A stretch of DNA of 64,000 bases from Phascolarctos cinereus (GCF_002099425.1 NW_018344126.1:67001-131000), one strand, 5' to 3'. Counted from the stretch's first letter, positions 11,966 through 24,694 are shown. The notes: a model not told the origin generated them from the letters alone. Numbers and translations are program-made.

Positions 11966-12051
11966 TAAGTATGATTAAGAATGAAATAAAAATACTGTTT
12001 TTTTCCCCTTTCAATTTATGTGTGCTATTTTTCAAATGGCTACTAGGTTGT

Positions 12052-13230
12052 TGGTAGCTAGGTGACACAGCAGATAAAGTACAGGGCCTGGAGTCTGGAA
12101 TGGCTAATCTATCTTCCTGAGTTCAAATGTGGCCTCAGACACTCACTAGCTATGTGACTGTGGGCAAGTCACTTAACCCTTTTTGCCTCAGTTTCCTCAA
12201 CTGTAAATGAACTAGAGAAGGAAACTACTCCATTATCTTTGTCAGGAAAACCCCAAAGGGGGTTATGAAGAGTTGGACATGACTGAAAAGACTGAACAAC
12301 AACACTATGTTGTTAAGACATAAATACTAATTAGGTAGTTTGGAACTAACTATTTAATAAATGGAACTGTTAGGTATTTCTTTTGGCTAAGGGGTACCAT
12401 AAAAAATTACTGAGACACGAAGGGCTCTATGAACAGAGCAGGTTTGGGTATTTCAGATAAGAAATCTATTATTACATATTTCAGTAAGAAAGTTTGGGAA
12501 TACTAGGTATTCTTTGGTAAAGGGCATTCTAGGCAGAGAAATGATATAGAAAGGCAGGCTGGAGCAAGTCAAGTCAAAAAACATTTATTACATACTTACC
12601 ATGTGCCAGACACTATGCTAAGCACTGGGAATACAATTATTAGTAGAAAAGAAAATCAGTTTCTCCCTTTGAGGACTTTATATTTTAAAGGTGGAAAACA
12701 ATACATAAAAGGAATCTGAGAAGCTGGGGACGGATGGGGAAGAGAAGGTATGCAGGCAGGGGCATGGCAGAGTGGAGCTCAAGAAAGTAATGAAGACATG
12801 GCTGGACAGGCTATAAAAGGCCTTGAGTGCCAGACTAAGACACATGGCCTTTATTTGGGAAGTTACTAAAAGTTGTTGAACAAAACAATGACATGATCAG
12901 CTGTCTTAGGAAAATTAATCTGGTACTAGTATATAAGATAGATTGGGCAAGTGTAAGACTGAAGGTAGAGAGAATAATGCAGTGACTCATAAAAAAGATA
13001 AAGAGGGTTTGATTTGGGATAGAGGAGGTAGGAACGGAAAGAAGGGGGCCAGATGCATGATTATCAGGAGACAGAAAGAGAGGACTTGGTAACTGAATGA
13101 ATATAGGGGACAAGGGGAAGAAAAAAGTCAAGGGTGACTCTGAGGATCTAAGAATGGTGGTACCATTAACAATAAATTTTGAATGTTTGATATAGTAAAG
13201 AAAGTGGAGAAGTCCAACTCTCCAACTAAA
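12052..13230 (+). repeat. Second-class SINE (12052-12305) and ancient long repeat (12560-13230)
   Basis: SINE: GGTAGCTAGGTGACACAGCA, then AAAGACTGAACAACAACACT with its AAC tail. Long repeat: AACATTTATTACATACTTAC near 12580 through CATGATTATCAGGAGACAGA near 13056. The 183-codon minus-strand open frame across it is fortuitous. Confidence 0.65.
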
Positions 13231-13239
13231 GTCCCTGCA

Positions 13240-14300
13240 AAGATCTAAAATGGCCTCAGATGGAACAATGATCAAGAAGACCAAAGACAAACAGTAGTAA
13301 GCTCCTCTATCTAGCCCAGGGTTATGCAAAGAAGGTGGCCAAAAGCCTGTGCAGATTTGTAGAAGGGTCACACCAGGGGAGGCCAAAGCCAGGGGATTTC
13401 TAGTAAATGAGATCTAACGGCTGTGGCAGCTCTGAACGGGGATACTGGAGAAACGTGAAACTAGTCCAAAGTTTCACAAATCCGGAGCCCAGGGCTCTGC
13501 CCTCAGGGCCAAAGAAATACCAGAATAAGAATTAAGGGAAGTCAGAGCCACAGCACAACTGATGCTTGAGATGGAAATGGGGCTGAAGTCAGGTTACCAG
13601 AAGGAGGGAGTCAGAACCAGAGATGGTAGCAGAGGGCAGTCCTTAATCCCAGCCATCTCATTTGATAACAGTGTCAGCAGCTTCTAGACTGAGGACAGGA
13701 CTGCAAAGGACACGTGTACTTCACCAAGAGGTGGAGTCTAACCCTGGCACAAAGTTTCTATCTAGGAACTGAGGTTGGAGATATCAGTAAAAAGAAGAAA
13801 ACAGTGATTACAATGAAGCAATCTTATGGGATAAGAAAAGTCCAAGATGTAAAAGCAAAACAAAGTAATCCCACAAGTTACAAAGAGTACAAGAAGAACC
13901 TCAGAGAAAAAAATGGCTTTGCTAACAAGGACTCTAAGAAGGACTGGATCAAATGAGATAATATTTGTTATGCACTTAACATAGTGCCTGGTACACAGTA
14001 GAGACTTAAGTGTTTTTCTTCTCCCTCCCAATCCTGAAGAAATTAAGACATAAAAAATGAAATTAGAGCACTCAAGGAAAAAATCAGAAAGAGAATCGTT
14101 AGCCTAGAACAAAAAGTGAAAATCTTACCCAAGTGGGGGACTCACTGAAAAATAGGAAAGTGCAAATTGAACTCAATGATTCCTTTACACAATAAGAAAT
14201 ATTTGAATAAAATCAAAATACTCAAATATTATAAAGACATATAAGTTATTTATTATCAAAAACAGCTAACCTGGAAAACATAAATGCGTGATAATAAAAA
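13240..14300 (+). repeat. L1 5'UTR/ORF1-type relic with a MIR tail inserted
   Basis: AATTAAGACATAAAAAATGA near 14040 and AGCCTAGAACAAAAAGTGAA near 14101 follow an L1 ORF1 coiled-coil region. 13950-14020 (CAAATGAGATAATATTTGTT, CATAGTGCCTGGTACACAGT) is a MIR 3' end placed inside it. No intact frame. Confidence 0.5.
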
Positions 14301-14516
14301 ATTTTTTAAAAATAAACTTAGCAAATCCAAACAGTGAAAATAAACACATATGTGTATATTATATATACACACACACATGAAAGCAGCAACTTAATGCAAA
14401 TTGAGCTAAACAAATATCAGTCAAAAACCAAATTTCCAAAGTCTATGTCCAAGTAAACCACTTATAAAGTTGATGTATTAGAAACATCAGAAACAATAGA
14501 TTTATTAGAAACTCAC

Positions 14517-14625
14517 TTGTTTGCCAACATGTCTGACAGTTTCCCCGGTGACAAGGCTCTTCACACCTATGAAGGCCACAGTTCAGTTTTCGTCCACAAA
14601 TCAAGGAACACCTATGCTCTTTATC
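14517..14625 (-). CDS. NFX1: NFX1 exon 13: end of finger 5 and finger 6
   Basis: 109 nt, residues 711-746 plus one base of Ser747: [15 protein letters not shown], then finger 6 [18 protein letters not shown] at 726-743. The acceptor has a long pyrimidine tract (TTTTCTCTTCCCCAG); donor GTGAGT. Phase in 0, out 1. Confidence 0.95.
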
Positions 14626-14689
14626 CTGGGGAAGAGAAAATTAAGTTCTTTTATAAAATGGACTAAATTGACCAACTGATACTTTCCAC

Positions 14690-15290
14690 AAGGCAATGAA
14701 CAAGTATTTATTAAGCACCTACTCTGTACCAAGTACTATGCTAAGTACTGAGAGACATGGACATAAAAACGAGGCAACACTTGCCTTTAAGGGGTTTACA
14801 TTTCCCTGGAGCATATACCTCACAATAAATCAGTTCAGGATATATACAAAATAAATCCATACTGATAGGAAGGAGACGATACTTGATCTGAGCCTTGAGG
14901 GGGAACTAGAGGTTTCATGAGATAAAAGAGAGGAAGGAAAGTATTTCAGGCACATGCCAAGACACAAGGGTGAAATGTGAAACATGAAGTAAGGGAAACA
15001 AGTTGGCCAATTTGGCTAGTGGGGTGCAGAGCATGTAACATGGAATAAGTTAAATCACTCTAGAAAGACAGGCTAGAGGAAGACTGTAAAGGGCTTTAAA
15101 TGCACAAAAAAAACCCATGAAAACTCTTATTTCTTATATAAAATCAATGAAGGATTTTTAAGAAATACTATATATTCTGGGGCATAAGTTGACTGGGTAT
15201 ATGAGCTAGCACTGGTGCTTGGAAATGAGACTTGCAGGGCCAAGGGACAGCCAGGGGTTGAGAAGTACTTAGTTCGCCAAATATACATAT
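14690..15290 (+). repeat. Ancient long repeat
   Basis: AGTATTTATTAAGCACCTAC near 14703, TACCAAGTACTATGCTAAGT near 14728, CTGAGCCTTGAGGGGGAACT near 14889 and AGGAAGACTGTAAAGGGCTT near 15075. Confidence 0.6.
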
Positions 15291-15987
15291 AACAAATAAG
15301 CAATAAAGCAGAGCCACATGAAAAAATACTTGATAAAGGTCAAAGTGAATAAGTGGTATTAGTAAATTCCTGCTTACAGATATTTGTCAAACTAATAACA
15401 GAGAGGTCTGTTGTCTTCTGAGTTTGTATATTCAAAATACAACAAAGAACTCCCAAGATGTAAAAAGCAGATGGCTACTACTCTACCAGAAGGAACCTAG
15501 AAAGCACTTCCCAAAATTACAAAGCCTCATAAAAGGAATCACGGTGGCACAGACAAGTGTTTTTCTCACTGTTGGCCACTGAAGGTTAAGGGATACGGAG
15601 GGAAAAAATTAATTTAGGAAATAAACAAAGGTATCTGAGACGGAGACTATTTTTCTCAACTTCAGAATAATAAAATGCTCCTGGCCACAGATGGAGTGCA
15701 CATACCAAAAATAAGACAATATTCACCTGGTGTATTGCACCCTTAATCAAGTAACATTTAAACTAAAGGGGATGGGGGAAGGAAAAACTGCTTGTGTATA
15801 TCCACTAAGCTAGAAACAACAGAGGACAGTTACAAGAAAGAAAAAAAGAAAAGCGGGTGAACAAACCAGAAACCACGAGAGGTAAATTCCAAGAAAAGAG
15901 CCAGCAAAATCCATGGCAAATAAAAAGCATAGGCAACAAGTAACATAAACCCCTAGAAATCCTAATAAGCAAGGAAGCAAATTTAAT

Positions 15988-16910
15988 CTTGAGCAGCTAG
16001 GTGGCGCAGTGTATAAAATGCCAGGCCTACAATCAGGACTCATCTTCTTGAGTTCAAATCTGGCCACAGACACTTCCTAATTGTGTGACCCTGGGCAAGT
16101 CACTTACCCTTGTTTGCCTCAGTTCCTCATCTGTAAAATAAGCTGGAGGACACTGCAATGTTTTGCACAACATCTGACAAATACAATTAAATCAGGTGCT
16201 ATAGCAAACTTATTTAAAACAAGAATAAAGTGAAAATGTTCACTTGCACAAATATGTCATAGGAAATGGAAAGAGGATTTTATAAGTTCTTTTGAGAATA
16301 AAGGTATATACATGTGTCTGACCATCCACTGAGAAATGCTTTGTACTCAAATACTGAACCTTGGGTGGTAGTTTACAAACATTTGATGATAGGCTGTGAA
16401 ACTGCAAGAACATGTTACAATAAGTAAAAAAGTGGTTATTCCAGTGTCTTTGCCAAGAACACCCCAAATGGGGTCGTGAAGAGTCAGATAAAACAGAAAT
16501 GACTCAACCACAAAACTAAAATTTGATCTCAAAAGTTTCACTAAGACATGGTGGGATCAAAACTATGCCTGGAATGTGACTCTAGATGGGAAAATCTTAC
16601 GCAAAAGATAAAAGGGGAAGGGGAAGATAGACTTGCAAAGACATGATTTAGCTGTAATGGTGGACTTTAATCATTCAGACGTCTGCTAGAGCTCTCTCAG
16701 CCTAAAGAACTGCTAATATCTTCCTGATTTGCCTTAACAAAAATATCATTCTTAAACGAGGAAAGAAAAAAAAAGAGGAAAAGGACCAAAAAAACCTTCC
16801 ATTCTGCTTCTGATTCTCACTAAAAGAGAAGAACTGGTTGCTAGGGAGGAAATAATATGAACAGAATAAACAGACAAGCATAACAGCTATGGAGAAAAGG
16901 TATTATACAC
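15988..16910 (+). repeat. Second-class SINE split by the hAT fragment, then a CR1/L3 relic
   Basis: SINE: GAGCAGCTAGGTGGCGCAGT near 15991 and CCAGTGTCTTTGCCAAGAAC near 16441. CR1/L3 16530-16910: TTTAGCTGTAATGGTGGACT near 16647, CTTCTGATTCTCACTAAAAG near 16806, GAACTGGTTGCTAGGGAGGA near 16831. Confidence 0.6.
16150..16438 (-). pseudogene. Second hAT-type transposase fragment, inverted and inside a SINE
   Basis: Minus-strand frame ends YKILFPFPMTYLCK, parallel to the copy at 17.3 kb, including the identical stop position. Homology begins and ends exactly where the surrounding SINE (15990-16149 and 16439-16515) is interrupted. About 17 nt of the SINE are missing at the junction. No terminal repeats are visible on this copy. 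Confidence 0.55.
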
Positions 16911-17197
16911 AAACAGAAAAGCAAGTCTCTCATAATACAGATAACTGGCTGCACACAGTCCTTTCTTCTATTCTGCTTTGTATGGAAATGCTCATCTCAT
17001 TTGGTGTTAGCCAAGTTCAGAATTTTTTTGAAAAGAAAAAAATTAACTTGTCTTCACCATCTTCTCAAGCTACCATCTTATAATGCTCCTCTCTTCCACA
17101 GCCAAATTCGTAGAAAAACAGATCTGTACTTGCTGCCTCCACTTTCTTTTCTCTCACTTACATTTCAACCCTCTGCAATCTGATTTCATCACTAAAT

Positions 17198-17700
17198 TCA
17201 GTGGTTCCCGTTGGAGGGCTTCCACTAAAAAAGTTTTAACGGCACTTTAAGAAATAAAAAATTGCCTAATTATGTCACAAACATTTATTTTTTCCAAGTA
17301 CATGCGTGATTGAAGCACTACAGGTTTGTGTCTGCAGTTATTCAAAACAGTCATGACCATGTGCATGACAATTCTGATGTTCATGCACAAACTACAACCA
17401 ACTCACCACTTTCTCATTAATTACAACACGTTCTTGCAGTTTCTCAAACTATTATCAAATGCTTACAAACCACCAGTCAAGGTCCAATATTTGACTACAA
17501 AGTGTTTCCCAGTGGGTGGTCAGACACATGCACATACCCTCATCCTCAAAACAACTTATAAAATCCTCTTACTGTTTTCTATGACATATTTGTGCAAGTG
17601 AGCATTTTCATTTTATTTTTGTTTTAAATAAGCTTGATGTAGAAGCAGATTTAACTGTTTTTGTCTGGTGGTGTGCCAAACTTTGCAAACCTTTACTGAA
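17198..17700 (+). pseudogene. Decayed hAT-type transposase, C-terminal part
   Basis: An open 91-codon frame (17326-17601) ends YKILLLFSMTYLCK. Read on past its stop, the sequence gives AFS..., then CRSRFN. This follows the hAT (ZBED/SCAND3-like) C-terminal order: LLPF-x-T-T-Y-L-C-E-x-x-F-S, then K-x-x-x-R-x-R-L-N. Starts near CAGTGGTTCCC, which resembles a hAT terminal repeat. Roughly 80 per cent identical, inverted, to 16150-16438. DNA-transposon fossil, not a host gene. Confidence 0.55.
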
Positions 17701-18435
17701 ATTAAAAGTTGAACATCAAAATTAAATTTATATACGATTATTGTATTATATTAAATATCTTCTAAGTTGTTAGTTCATTAAAAACATTATTCATATTTTA
17801 AAAGTGTAACATAAAGAAATTTAACACAAAGACTTGCAGATAATAGTAAGCATATGAGGTCCTTTGGATTACTTCTTTAATTCTCAAAGAATGTCACACA
17901 TAAAAAATTCATAGGTATTTTGTAATTAGTTTTATAATTGTCTATTTAGAACTTTCAAAATTATTAGTAAAATAATATTTTGTATTTTATAATCATAATT
18001 ATATAATGTAAATTTTGATTTGTAGATTTTTTTGAGCAAAAGTTATCATTGTTATTGTAAGCACTTAATGAATAAACCTAAAAGACTCTTATGAGTAAGC
18101 TAGATCTTTTTATTTTGAACTGGAAGAACTGGAAACAAAGTGTCAATCAACTGAAGAACAACTAAACAAATTGTGGTATATGACTAACAAACGTAATGTG
18201 AGAAAAACGTGGAAAAAAATGCTGAATATGAAGAATTCTGAGAAATGTGGGCAAACTTCTGTGAATTTATGCAAACAGAAGTAAGTAGAACCAGAACATT
18301 TTACACAGTGATTACAACAAACATAAAGGAAAACAACACTAAAGATTTCAGAATTTTGCTCAATGAAGTGATCGATTGTTACTGTCCATTTTTGGTGAAA
18401 CACAGCTTGTATTTACTGACAAAGAGGTGTAGATG

Positions 18436-18452
18436 AGAGTAAGAGTGAGAGT

Positions 18453-18505
<53 letters not shown>

Positions 18506-18508
18506 AGT
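18436..18508 (+). repeat. (GA)n microsatellite
   Basis: About 70 bp of GA repeats preceded by four GAGAGT-type units, at the end of an old L1-like fragment (18118-18430, GTGGTATATGACTAACAAAC). Confidence 0.95.
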
Positions 18509-18544
18509 GAGGAACAGGAACACATATGGCCAGTGTGTTGATTA

Positions 18545-19015
18545 CTTTGTCTGACAGCTCACTCCAGTCTGCATCTGCTGCTCTTTCTGGTTTCAACTCA
18601 AACAAGATAGCACTTCACCTCTCATCTCACCACCATGCTGCTGACTTAAACCTTGACTGACACTACCTCCCTCATCTTCCTCTCCCCTCTGACCAGAGGG
18701 AGTACCAAATTCCTTCCAGTGCTTTCTTTTACAGAGGGGAGAAACTGGACTCTCAGCTCATTCTACTTCGCATCTTCTGCCTTACCTGGTTTCAACTCCA
18801 CAAAGATGAAGTCCCCATACCCGGCAGCCTCTTGTCTCCCCTTCCCCCCACTTCCTTTCCTGCCTCCTTTTCTGTGTTGTCTTTCCCCCACCCCCTTACA
18901 TTCTAAGTTGCTTGAGGGCAGGGACTGTCTTTATTTTTATTAACTGTATCCCCAGTGCTTTAGCACACTGCCTGGCACATAGTAGGTGATAAATAAATGT
19001 TTACTAGAATGGATT
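18545..19015 (+). repeat. L2-type relic with 3' tail
   Basis: Pyrimidine-rich segment ending TTGCTTGAGGGCAGGGACTG, GCACACTGCCTGGCACATAG and AAATAAATGTTTACTAGAAT, the classic L2-type 3' end. CTGGTTTCAACTC appears twice about 207 bp apart. Confidence 0.6.
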
Positions 19016-19096
19016 GTAATTAATACAGGGTACAGCATTCAAGTCTAGGGCATCCTAGTAAAATGTTTATCTTACTTTACAGTTATGTAAACTTAC

Positions 19097-19179
19097 CACA
19101 CAGCATATTTCATTACATTTGTGTCGTCCACACAATCGTTTCTTACTACATCGCTTGTCACACAAAAATGTAGCATCAG
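19097..19179 (-). CDS. NFX1: NFX1 exon 12: start of NF-X1 finger 5
   Basis: 83 nt, residues 683-710: [20 protein letters not shown], then KCNEICCV. Cys699, His702, Cys704, Cys708 and Cys709 begin finger 5. Acceptor CAATAG, donor GTAAGT. Phase in 1, out 0. The junction with exon 11 gives Glu-Ala-Asp, where human as I recall it has Glu-Asp. Confidence 0.94.
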
Positions 19180-19284
19180 CTATTGTCAAAATAAAAAGAA
19201 AAGAGTCATTTATTAATACTTAAAATGTTGCATTTAGGTAGTGATTAACATTAAGTTATATATACAAATAAATAGGACAGCACA

Positions 19285-19805
19285 ACAGTATACAGAGGCA
19301 GCATGGAGTAGTGGACAGAGTCCTAAACTTGGGAGTCTGGAAGACCTGTGCTTAAATGCAATCGCTGATACTTACTAGCTATGGGGACACTGGACAAGTC
19401 ACCTAATTGCCCTGACCTAAATGTGTTGGCCTAGATGACTTCTAAGTTTCCAGGTCTAAATCTATGATCCTATAAATATCTCTTCTGTGTCCTTTTCCTG
19501 CAATTCTAGTGACTACCTCCAAGTGTTTAAAAATTATAGCTAACATTTACCTTTAATAGTTATAGCTAACATGTACCTAACAGTTCCTATGTACCAGAGT
19601 ACGCTAAGTGCTTTGCAATTATTATTTCATTTGATCTCACAACTCTGGGGGTAGATGCTATTATTATCTCCATTTTACAGATGAGGAAACTGAGGCAAAC
19701 AGTAGTTAGTGACTTGTCATGGATCACATAGCTAAAAAATGGCTGAGGCCAGGTCTTCTTGACTCCAAACCTGGTGCTCTATTGACTGTGCCGCTTAGCT
19801 GCCTC
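19285..19805. repeat. Mar1-type SINE (plus) and MIR (minus)
   Basis: 19285-19475: GGCAGCATGGAGTAGTGGAC, CCTAGATGACTTCTAAGTTT. 19530-19805: TCCATTTTACAGATGAGGAA, GGATCACATAGC, in reverse MIR order. 19806-20500 has no recognised feature. Confidence 0.65.
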
Positions 19806-20529
19806 ATGAACAGGTACATGTTTATGTATGGGTAATGTCCAGAAAACAGCCTCTCCCCACAAAGCCTTACTCTTGATATCTCACTGTGGCTTGGAGATGA
19901 CTCTGGGTGCTCAAAGCCTATGTCAACAGAACAGGGGCCTTGGCAGGTCTGTCACCACAGAAAGGTTTTAAATATGGGCCCTGAAGACCAGCCTTGTAGG
20001 CTGACTGCTTAGTGACTAATTATCTGTCTCTAGAAACTCATTTTCAAAAAGAGAAAAACACAAAATGGTCCCCAGTCCCATTTAGCCCTCTTCCACTTCT
20101 GCAATGAAAGTGGGAGAATTCCAAGTAATCACAGCTTTTGGACCTTTTATAAATTTAAATTTGACTGTTGGTACTATAATTGTGAGACATCTGTCTAGTA
20201 ACCAATAAGTGAATATACTACTAGTGAGACTAAATTTTATTAATCTGAACATTCCCACTATTGATAAAACTAAAAGAAAGAAAGAGGCTGCATCTAAATG
20301 GGAAGACAGCTTACAGGTGCTGCTTGGAGTGGCAAAGGAAGAAATGGGCAGTTGGTTTCATTATATGTCCAAAGGCAACAAGAAAAGTTATTTCTTGGGA
20401 TATTTGGTCATTTCATGTTGCAGTAGTGATAGAAATTAGCAAAAGACCACTACAAAAATAATTAGAGACTACAGGCACTCACTGACACTGGCTGCTAAAG
20501 ATGAAGAGGTACAGAACTTGTTAGGACCC

Positions 20530-23060
20530 ACAAAATTAAATTAATACAAGAGTTCAAGACAAGACGGCAGCCTGAAGAGAAGGTAAACTACCCATTCTGC
20601 AAGTACTTATCCCAGCAAAACCTTCTAGTTTGCACCAGAATGAATAACAAGCAAGAAATGTAAGGAGAAACTACCATAATTTCTTCCACCCCAGGACAGC
20701 ACAAGAGGTCAGCCAGAAACACAAAGGCCACAAGAAAAGGCAACTGCCAGTAAAGCCAGGGCACCTCCTGCCCCTGGCAAACAAACCCAGACTATCAGCA
20801 TGAACACAAACTGACTGGAGATATGCATGACCTGTAAGGCCAAGTGTCCTGAGGTACGAAGAACACAGGGTGCAAGAGAAAGTCCCAGGATGGGGACTTT
20901 GTAAGTGCAGGGAGGCAAGGCAATGATGACTGACCAGTGTGTACAGTGAGCAGACCAGAGCACCCCAAGCACTCCAACGGCCCTAACACTCTATCCTAAG
21001 AAGCCAGACAGGTTCCTGAAAATCCAGCCCTCTGAACTTCAAAGATCCAGGAGGGGCCTAATTCTGGGAGGTGGGAGGCCAGAACAGAAACCTAGGTGAC
21101 CAAAGTGACTGTCTACTGAACTCAAAAGTAGAGCAGGGAGCAGAGCTTGGCCCTGGCAGAAAGCTCCAGTTTGGGACATAAAGATGGGGAGATAAATAAA
21201 TCAAAGAAAATACCAACTAGTATCAAAAATTATTGCAAATCTAGAGATCCCCATGAGGAAAATAACTGTCACAACTGCAAGCAATGACTCAAAAGAAAAA
21301 ACGGATTTTTCCATTACAATTACATGAACCTAGAAGAAATGGAGGAAGACGTAAAAACAAGATAAAAGCTCTAATAAAATAAAAGCTGTAGAGGAAAGAA
21401 CTGGAAGAATAATTTATAAGTGAATAAACCTAAGCCAAGTGATGGAACCCCTGGAAAACAGAACAGATCAAATAGAAATCATTTTCTCTAGGAGACAGCA
21501 ATAAATATTAGAACAAAATCAAAACACTGAAAAAAATAAAAGAAAACGTATACTAGATGATATTTAAAAAACTGATCTGGAAAACAGGTGAAAGACAAAT
21601 AATTAAAGATAAAGTCAGACTCCACAAAAACCATGATTTAAAAAAAAAGTCTAGACACTATATTTTACAAAATTAAAAATGAATACTGCCCAGATCACTA
21701 AGAACCAGCGGGCAAAGTAAAGACAGAATCTACCTCCTCAAAGAAATTCTAAATGGAAAAAAAATCTCAAGAAAGTAACAGCCAAAATCCAGAGACCCAA
21801 AATTTAAAAAAATAATAAATTTTATATATATCTATATAAACACACACACACACCCAGAAAGAAGCAGTTCAAGTACCAGGAACTGAAATAGCATCATAAA
21901 AGACCGGAAGTTTCTAACAGGAATGAGAGAAGACTGTAGAAGACAACATCCCAAAAGACAAAAAAGACAGACTTACAACCACAAATCACTCACCCTGCAA
22001 GGTTCAGTATAATCCTTCAGGGGAAAAATGGAATGGAGCAGAGGACTTTAAAGCCATTCTAAAGAAAAGATCAGAGCTTAGTAGGGAATTTGAAATATAA
22101 ACATTAGAGGTCCAGAGAAAACTAGAAAAGTAAATTTATTTCAGCAATGGGAAGGAGCTGTGCAATGATTAGAATTAGTATTCTAATAGGGATAGAAGAA
22201 ACAAGGATCCCTCCAGAACCTAATGTCTTCAAAGGGTAGTGAAGGAATTAAGAAAAACTAAGGCCCTGCAAGTAGATTGGTTCAGTTCTGAGGGTCTGAA
22301 TAAGAAGGGAAAGAATGGTAAAAGGTATATATAAGCATAGAAAAGAGGAAGGAGATGGAATTTGGTATTTCTCAATTTCCCACCATATATGTTGATTTAC
22401 TTCTCATTTCTCATACTCAGGATGTGTAAGAAGAGCATGCAGACATCAAGAAAGGGATAGTGAAGGGGTATCAAAGGAACTCACTCTTATTTGAAATGAA
22501 CAAAGGAAGGTCAAACACAAAGCAACACATTTTGATGTTAAAATTCATAAAAACTCAATAGGGAAGCAAGAAGGTAAAGAAAGGAAATAATAGGGAGAAA
22601 ATAACTGTAAGCAAAACAAACTTCCCAGTTCTGAAGAGAAGAGTAAAAGAGGAATAAAAGAAAAGAACTAAAATCTAAGGGGGTGACTTGGCTTACCTCT
22701 TAGACCTTAGACAACCAGGAACTGCTGAACAAATTGTGACATATGAATGTAAGATTGTTATGCAGTAAGAAATGATGAGGTGACTTGGGAGAACTTGGGT
22801 AGTATAAATTGATGTAAATTGAAGCAAGTAAAACCAGGAGAACAATTTAAGGGTCAGCAACACTTTGGAAAAAAAAAACAAAAAACTTTGAAAGACTTAA
22901 GAACCCTGATCAAAATAATGACCAATCAACCATGATTCCATAGGACAATATACGTTACCCACTCCTGACAGAGAGATAATGGACACAAGCTGTACAAAAT
23001 GACATATATTGTTGGATATAGCTAATATATGGATTCATTCTGCTTGACTATGCTTATTTG
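20530..23060 (+). repeat. L1 with degenerate 5'UTR/ORF1, then a 3' end, and no ORF2
   Basis: 20530-21240 resembles an L1 leader. 21550-22030 follows the ORF1 coiled-coil to C-terminal order (CTGATCTGGAAAACAGGTGA, CCATGATTTAAAAAAAAAGT, AAGAAGCAGTTCAAGTACCA, CCCTGCAAGGTTCAGTATAA). 22700-23060 is a decayed L1 3' end. The reverse transcriptase region expected between them is missing. Confidence 0.65.
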
Positions 23061-23159
23061 TTACAAAAAAAAAAAGGTTTTTCCTTGGTTTTCAGTAGGA
23101 GTTGGGGATGTTCAGGGAGAGGTTTTATAATAGTGATGCCAAAAATAACTGGGCCATTA

Positions 23160-24075
23160 AAACACTGTTAAAAATAATCATAAGAACTCACTATTTGACA
23201 AAAACTGCAGGAAAAACTGGAAAATAGTATGATAGAAACTAGGCATCAACTAATGTCTCATACCATACACCAAGATAAGGTCAAAATAGATTCTTGATTT
23301 AGACATAAAGGGTGATTCACAGTTCCTCAATTTAATTATTTTTATGACATATTCTTGATCGCACAACAACTTCATGAAAAGATGTTTATAGCCTTCACCT
23401 TGCCATTACCCATGGATATTTTATTTCCATGTTCATGAACTCTGAAATCCCCTTATCTGACCATAATATTTTATCATTATATATTTCCTTCTGCCTTACA
23501 ATCTCTAATCCTATTTATCCTCACCATGACTCCTGATACCATAAGCAAATTAGCAGAGCAAAGAATAGTTTACCTGTCTGACTTGTAGAGAAGGGAAGAG
23601 ATAGAGAACATTATGAAATGCAAAATGGATAATTCTGATTACATTAAAAGGTTTTTGCACAAACAAAACCACTGCAATCAAGAATAGAAGGAAGCAGAAA
23701 GCTGGGAAACAATTTTTACAACTAATGTCTCTGATAAAGGCCTCATTTCTAAAATACATAGAGAACTGAGTCAGATTTATAATATATGTCATTCCCCAAC
23801 TGATAAATGGTCAAAGCATATGAATACTTTTCAGATGAAGAAACTGAAGCTATCTATAGTCATATGAAGAAATGCTCTAAATCACTATTGATGAGAGAAG
23901 TGCAAATTAAAACAACTCTCAGGTACTGCCTCACACCCAGCAGATTGGCTAATATGACAGAAAAGGAAAATGATAAATGTTGGAGAACATGTGGGAAAAG
24001 TGAGACACTAATGCACTGTTGATAGAGTTGTGAACTGATCCAACCATTCTGGAGGGCAATTTTGATGTGTGAGTA
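23160..24075 (+). repeat. L1 ORF2 C-terminal fragment
   Basis: Landmarks CCCCAACTGATAAATGGTCA near 23794, AAATGCTCTAAATCACTATT near 23870, GCAAATTAAAACAACTCTCA near 23902, TTGTGAACTGATCCAACCAT near 24029. The open 71-codon part reads the L1 segment SKSLLMREVQIKTTLRY. A gap of about 200 bp near 23320-23540 does not fit L1. Confidence 0.8.
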
Positions 24076-24438
24076 TAAGCAGTATTATCTCATAAAGCAG
24101 AGAGAGGCAATGAAGGGTAAAACCACATTAGGAAAAGCATGGCAAGACTTCTGTCCAGCTAGGACAATCAAATAAAAGGCAAATTGAAAAGCCCTGAAAC
24201 AATTATTATAATAAACCTCTTCTCATCATCAAGAACAGTAGAACCATCATGCTTGTACCCTAACCTCACAGCTCCATATGTGCTTATAGGGGAGGTAGAA
24301 ATGGCACTAGTGTGACAAATTTAAGAAAACCAGCTGGACCAGACTACTCTAAGTGTATATAGAGGAGAATCATGCTAGAGATGACAACTGCAAGGGTGCT
24401 GAGGGAGCAGTACGCAAGGTAGCTACAAGGAAGAAAGA

Positions 24439-24655
24439 TATCGGTGCAGCTAGGTGGTACAGTAGACACAGCACTGGCCCTGGAGTCAGGAGGACCTAAG
24501 TTCAAGTCCGGCCTCAGACACATAACAGTTAATAGCTGTGTGACCCCGGGGCAAGTCACTGAACCCCACTGTTGGAAGGAAGGAAAGAAGGAAGGAGGGA
24601 GGGAAGGAGTGAAGGAAAGAAGGAAGAAGAAAGGAAGGAAGAGACAGAGAGAGAG

Positions 24656-24694
<39 letters not shown>

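Noticed and set aside
12835-13386. A 183-codon minus-strand open frame
   Set aside because: It lies antisense across an ancient repeat, has no recognisable domain and a composition typical of chance frames opposite purine-rich DNA.
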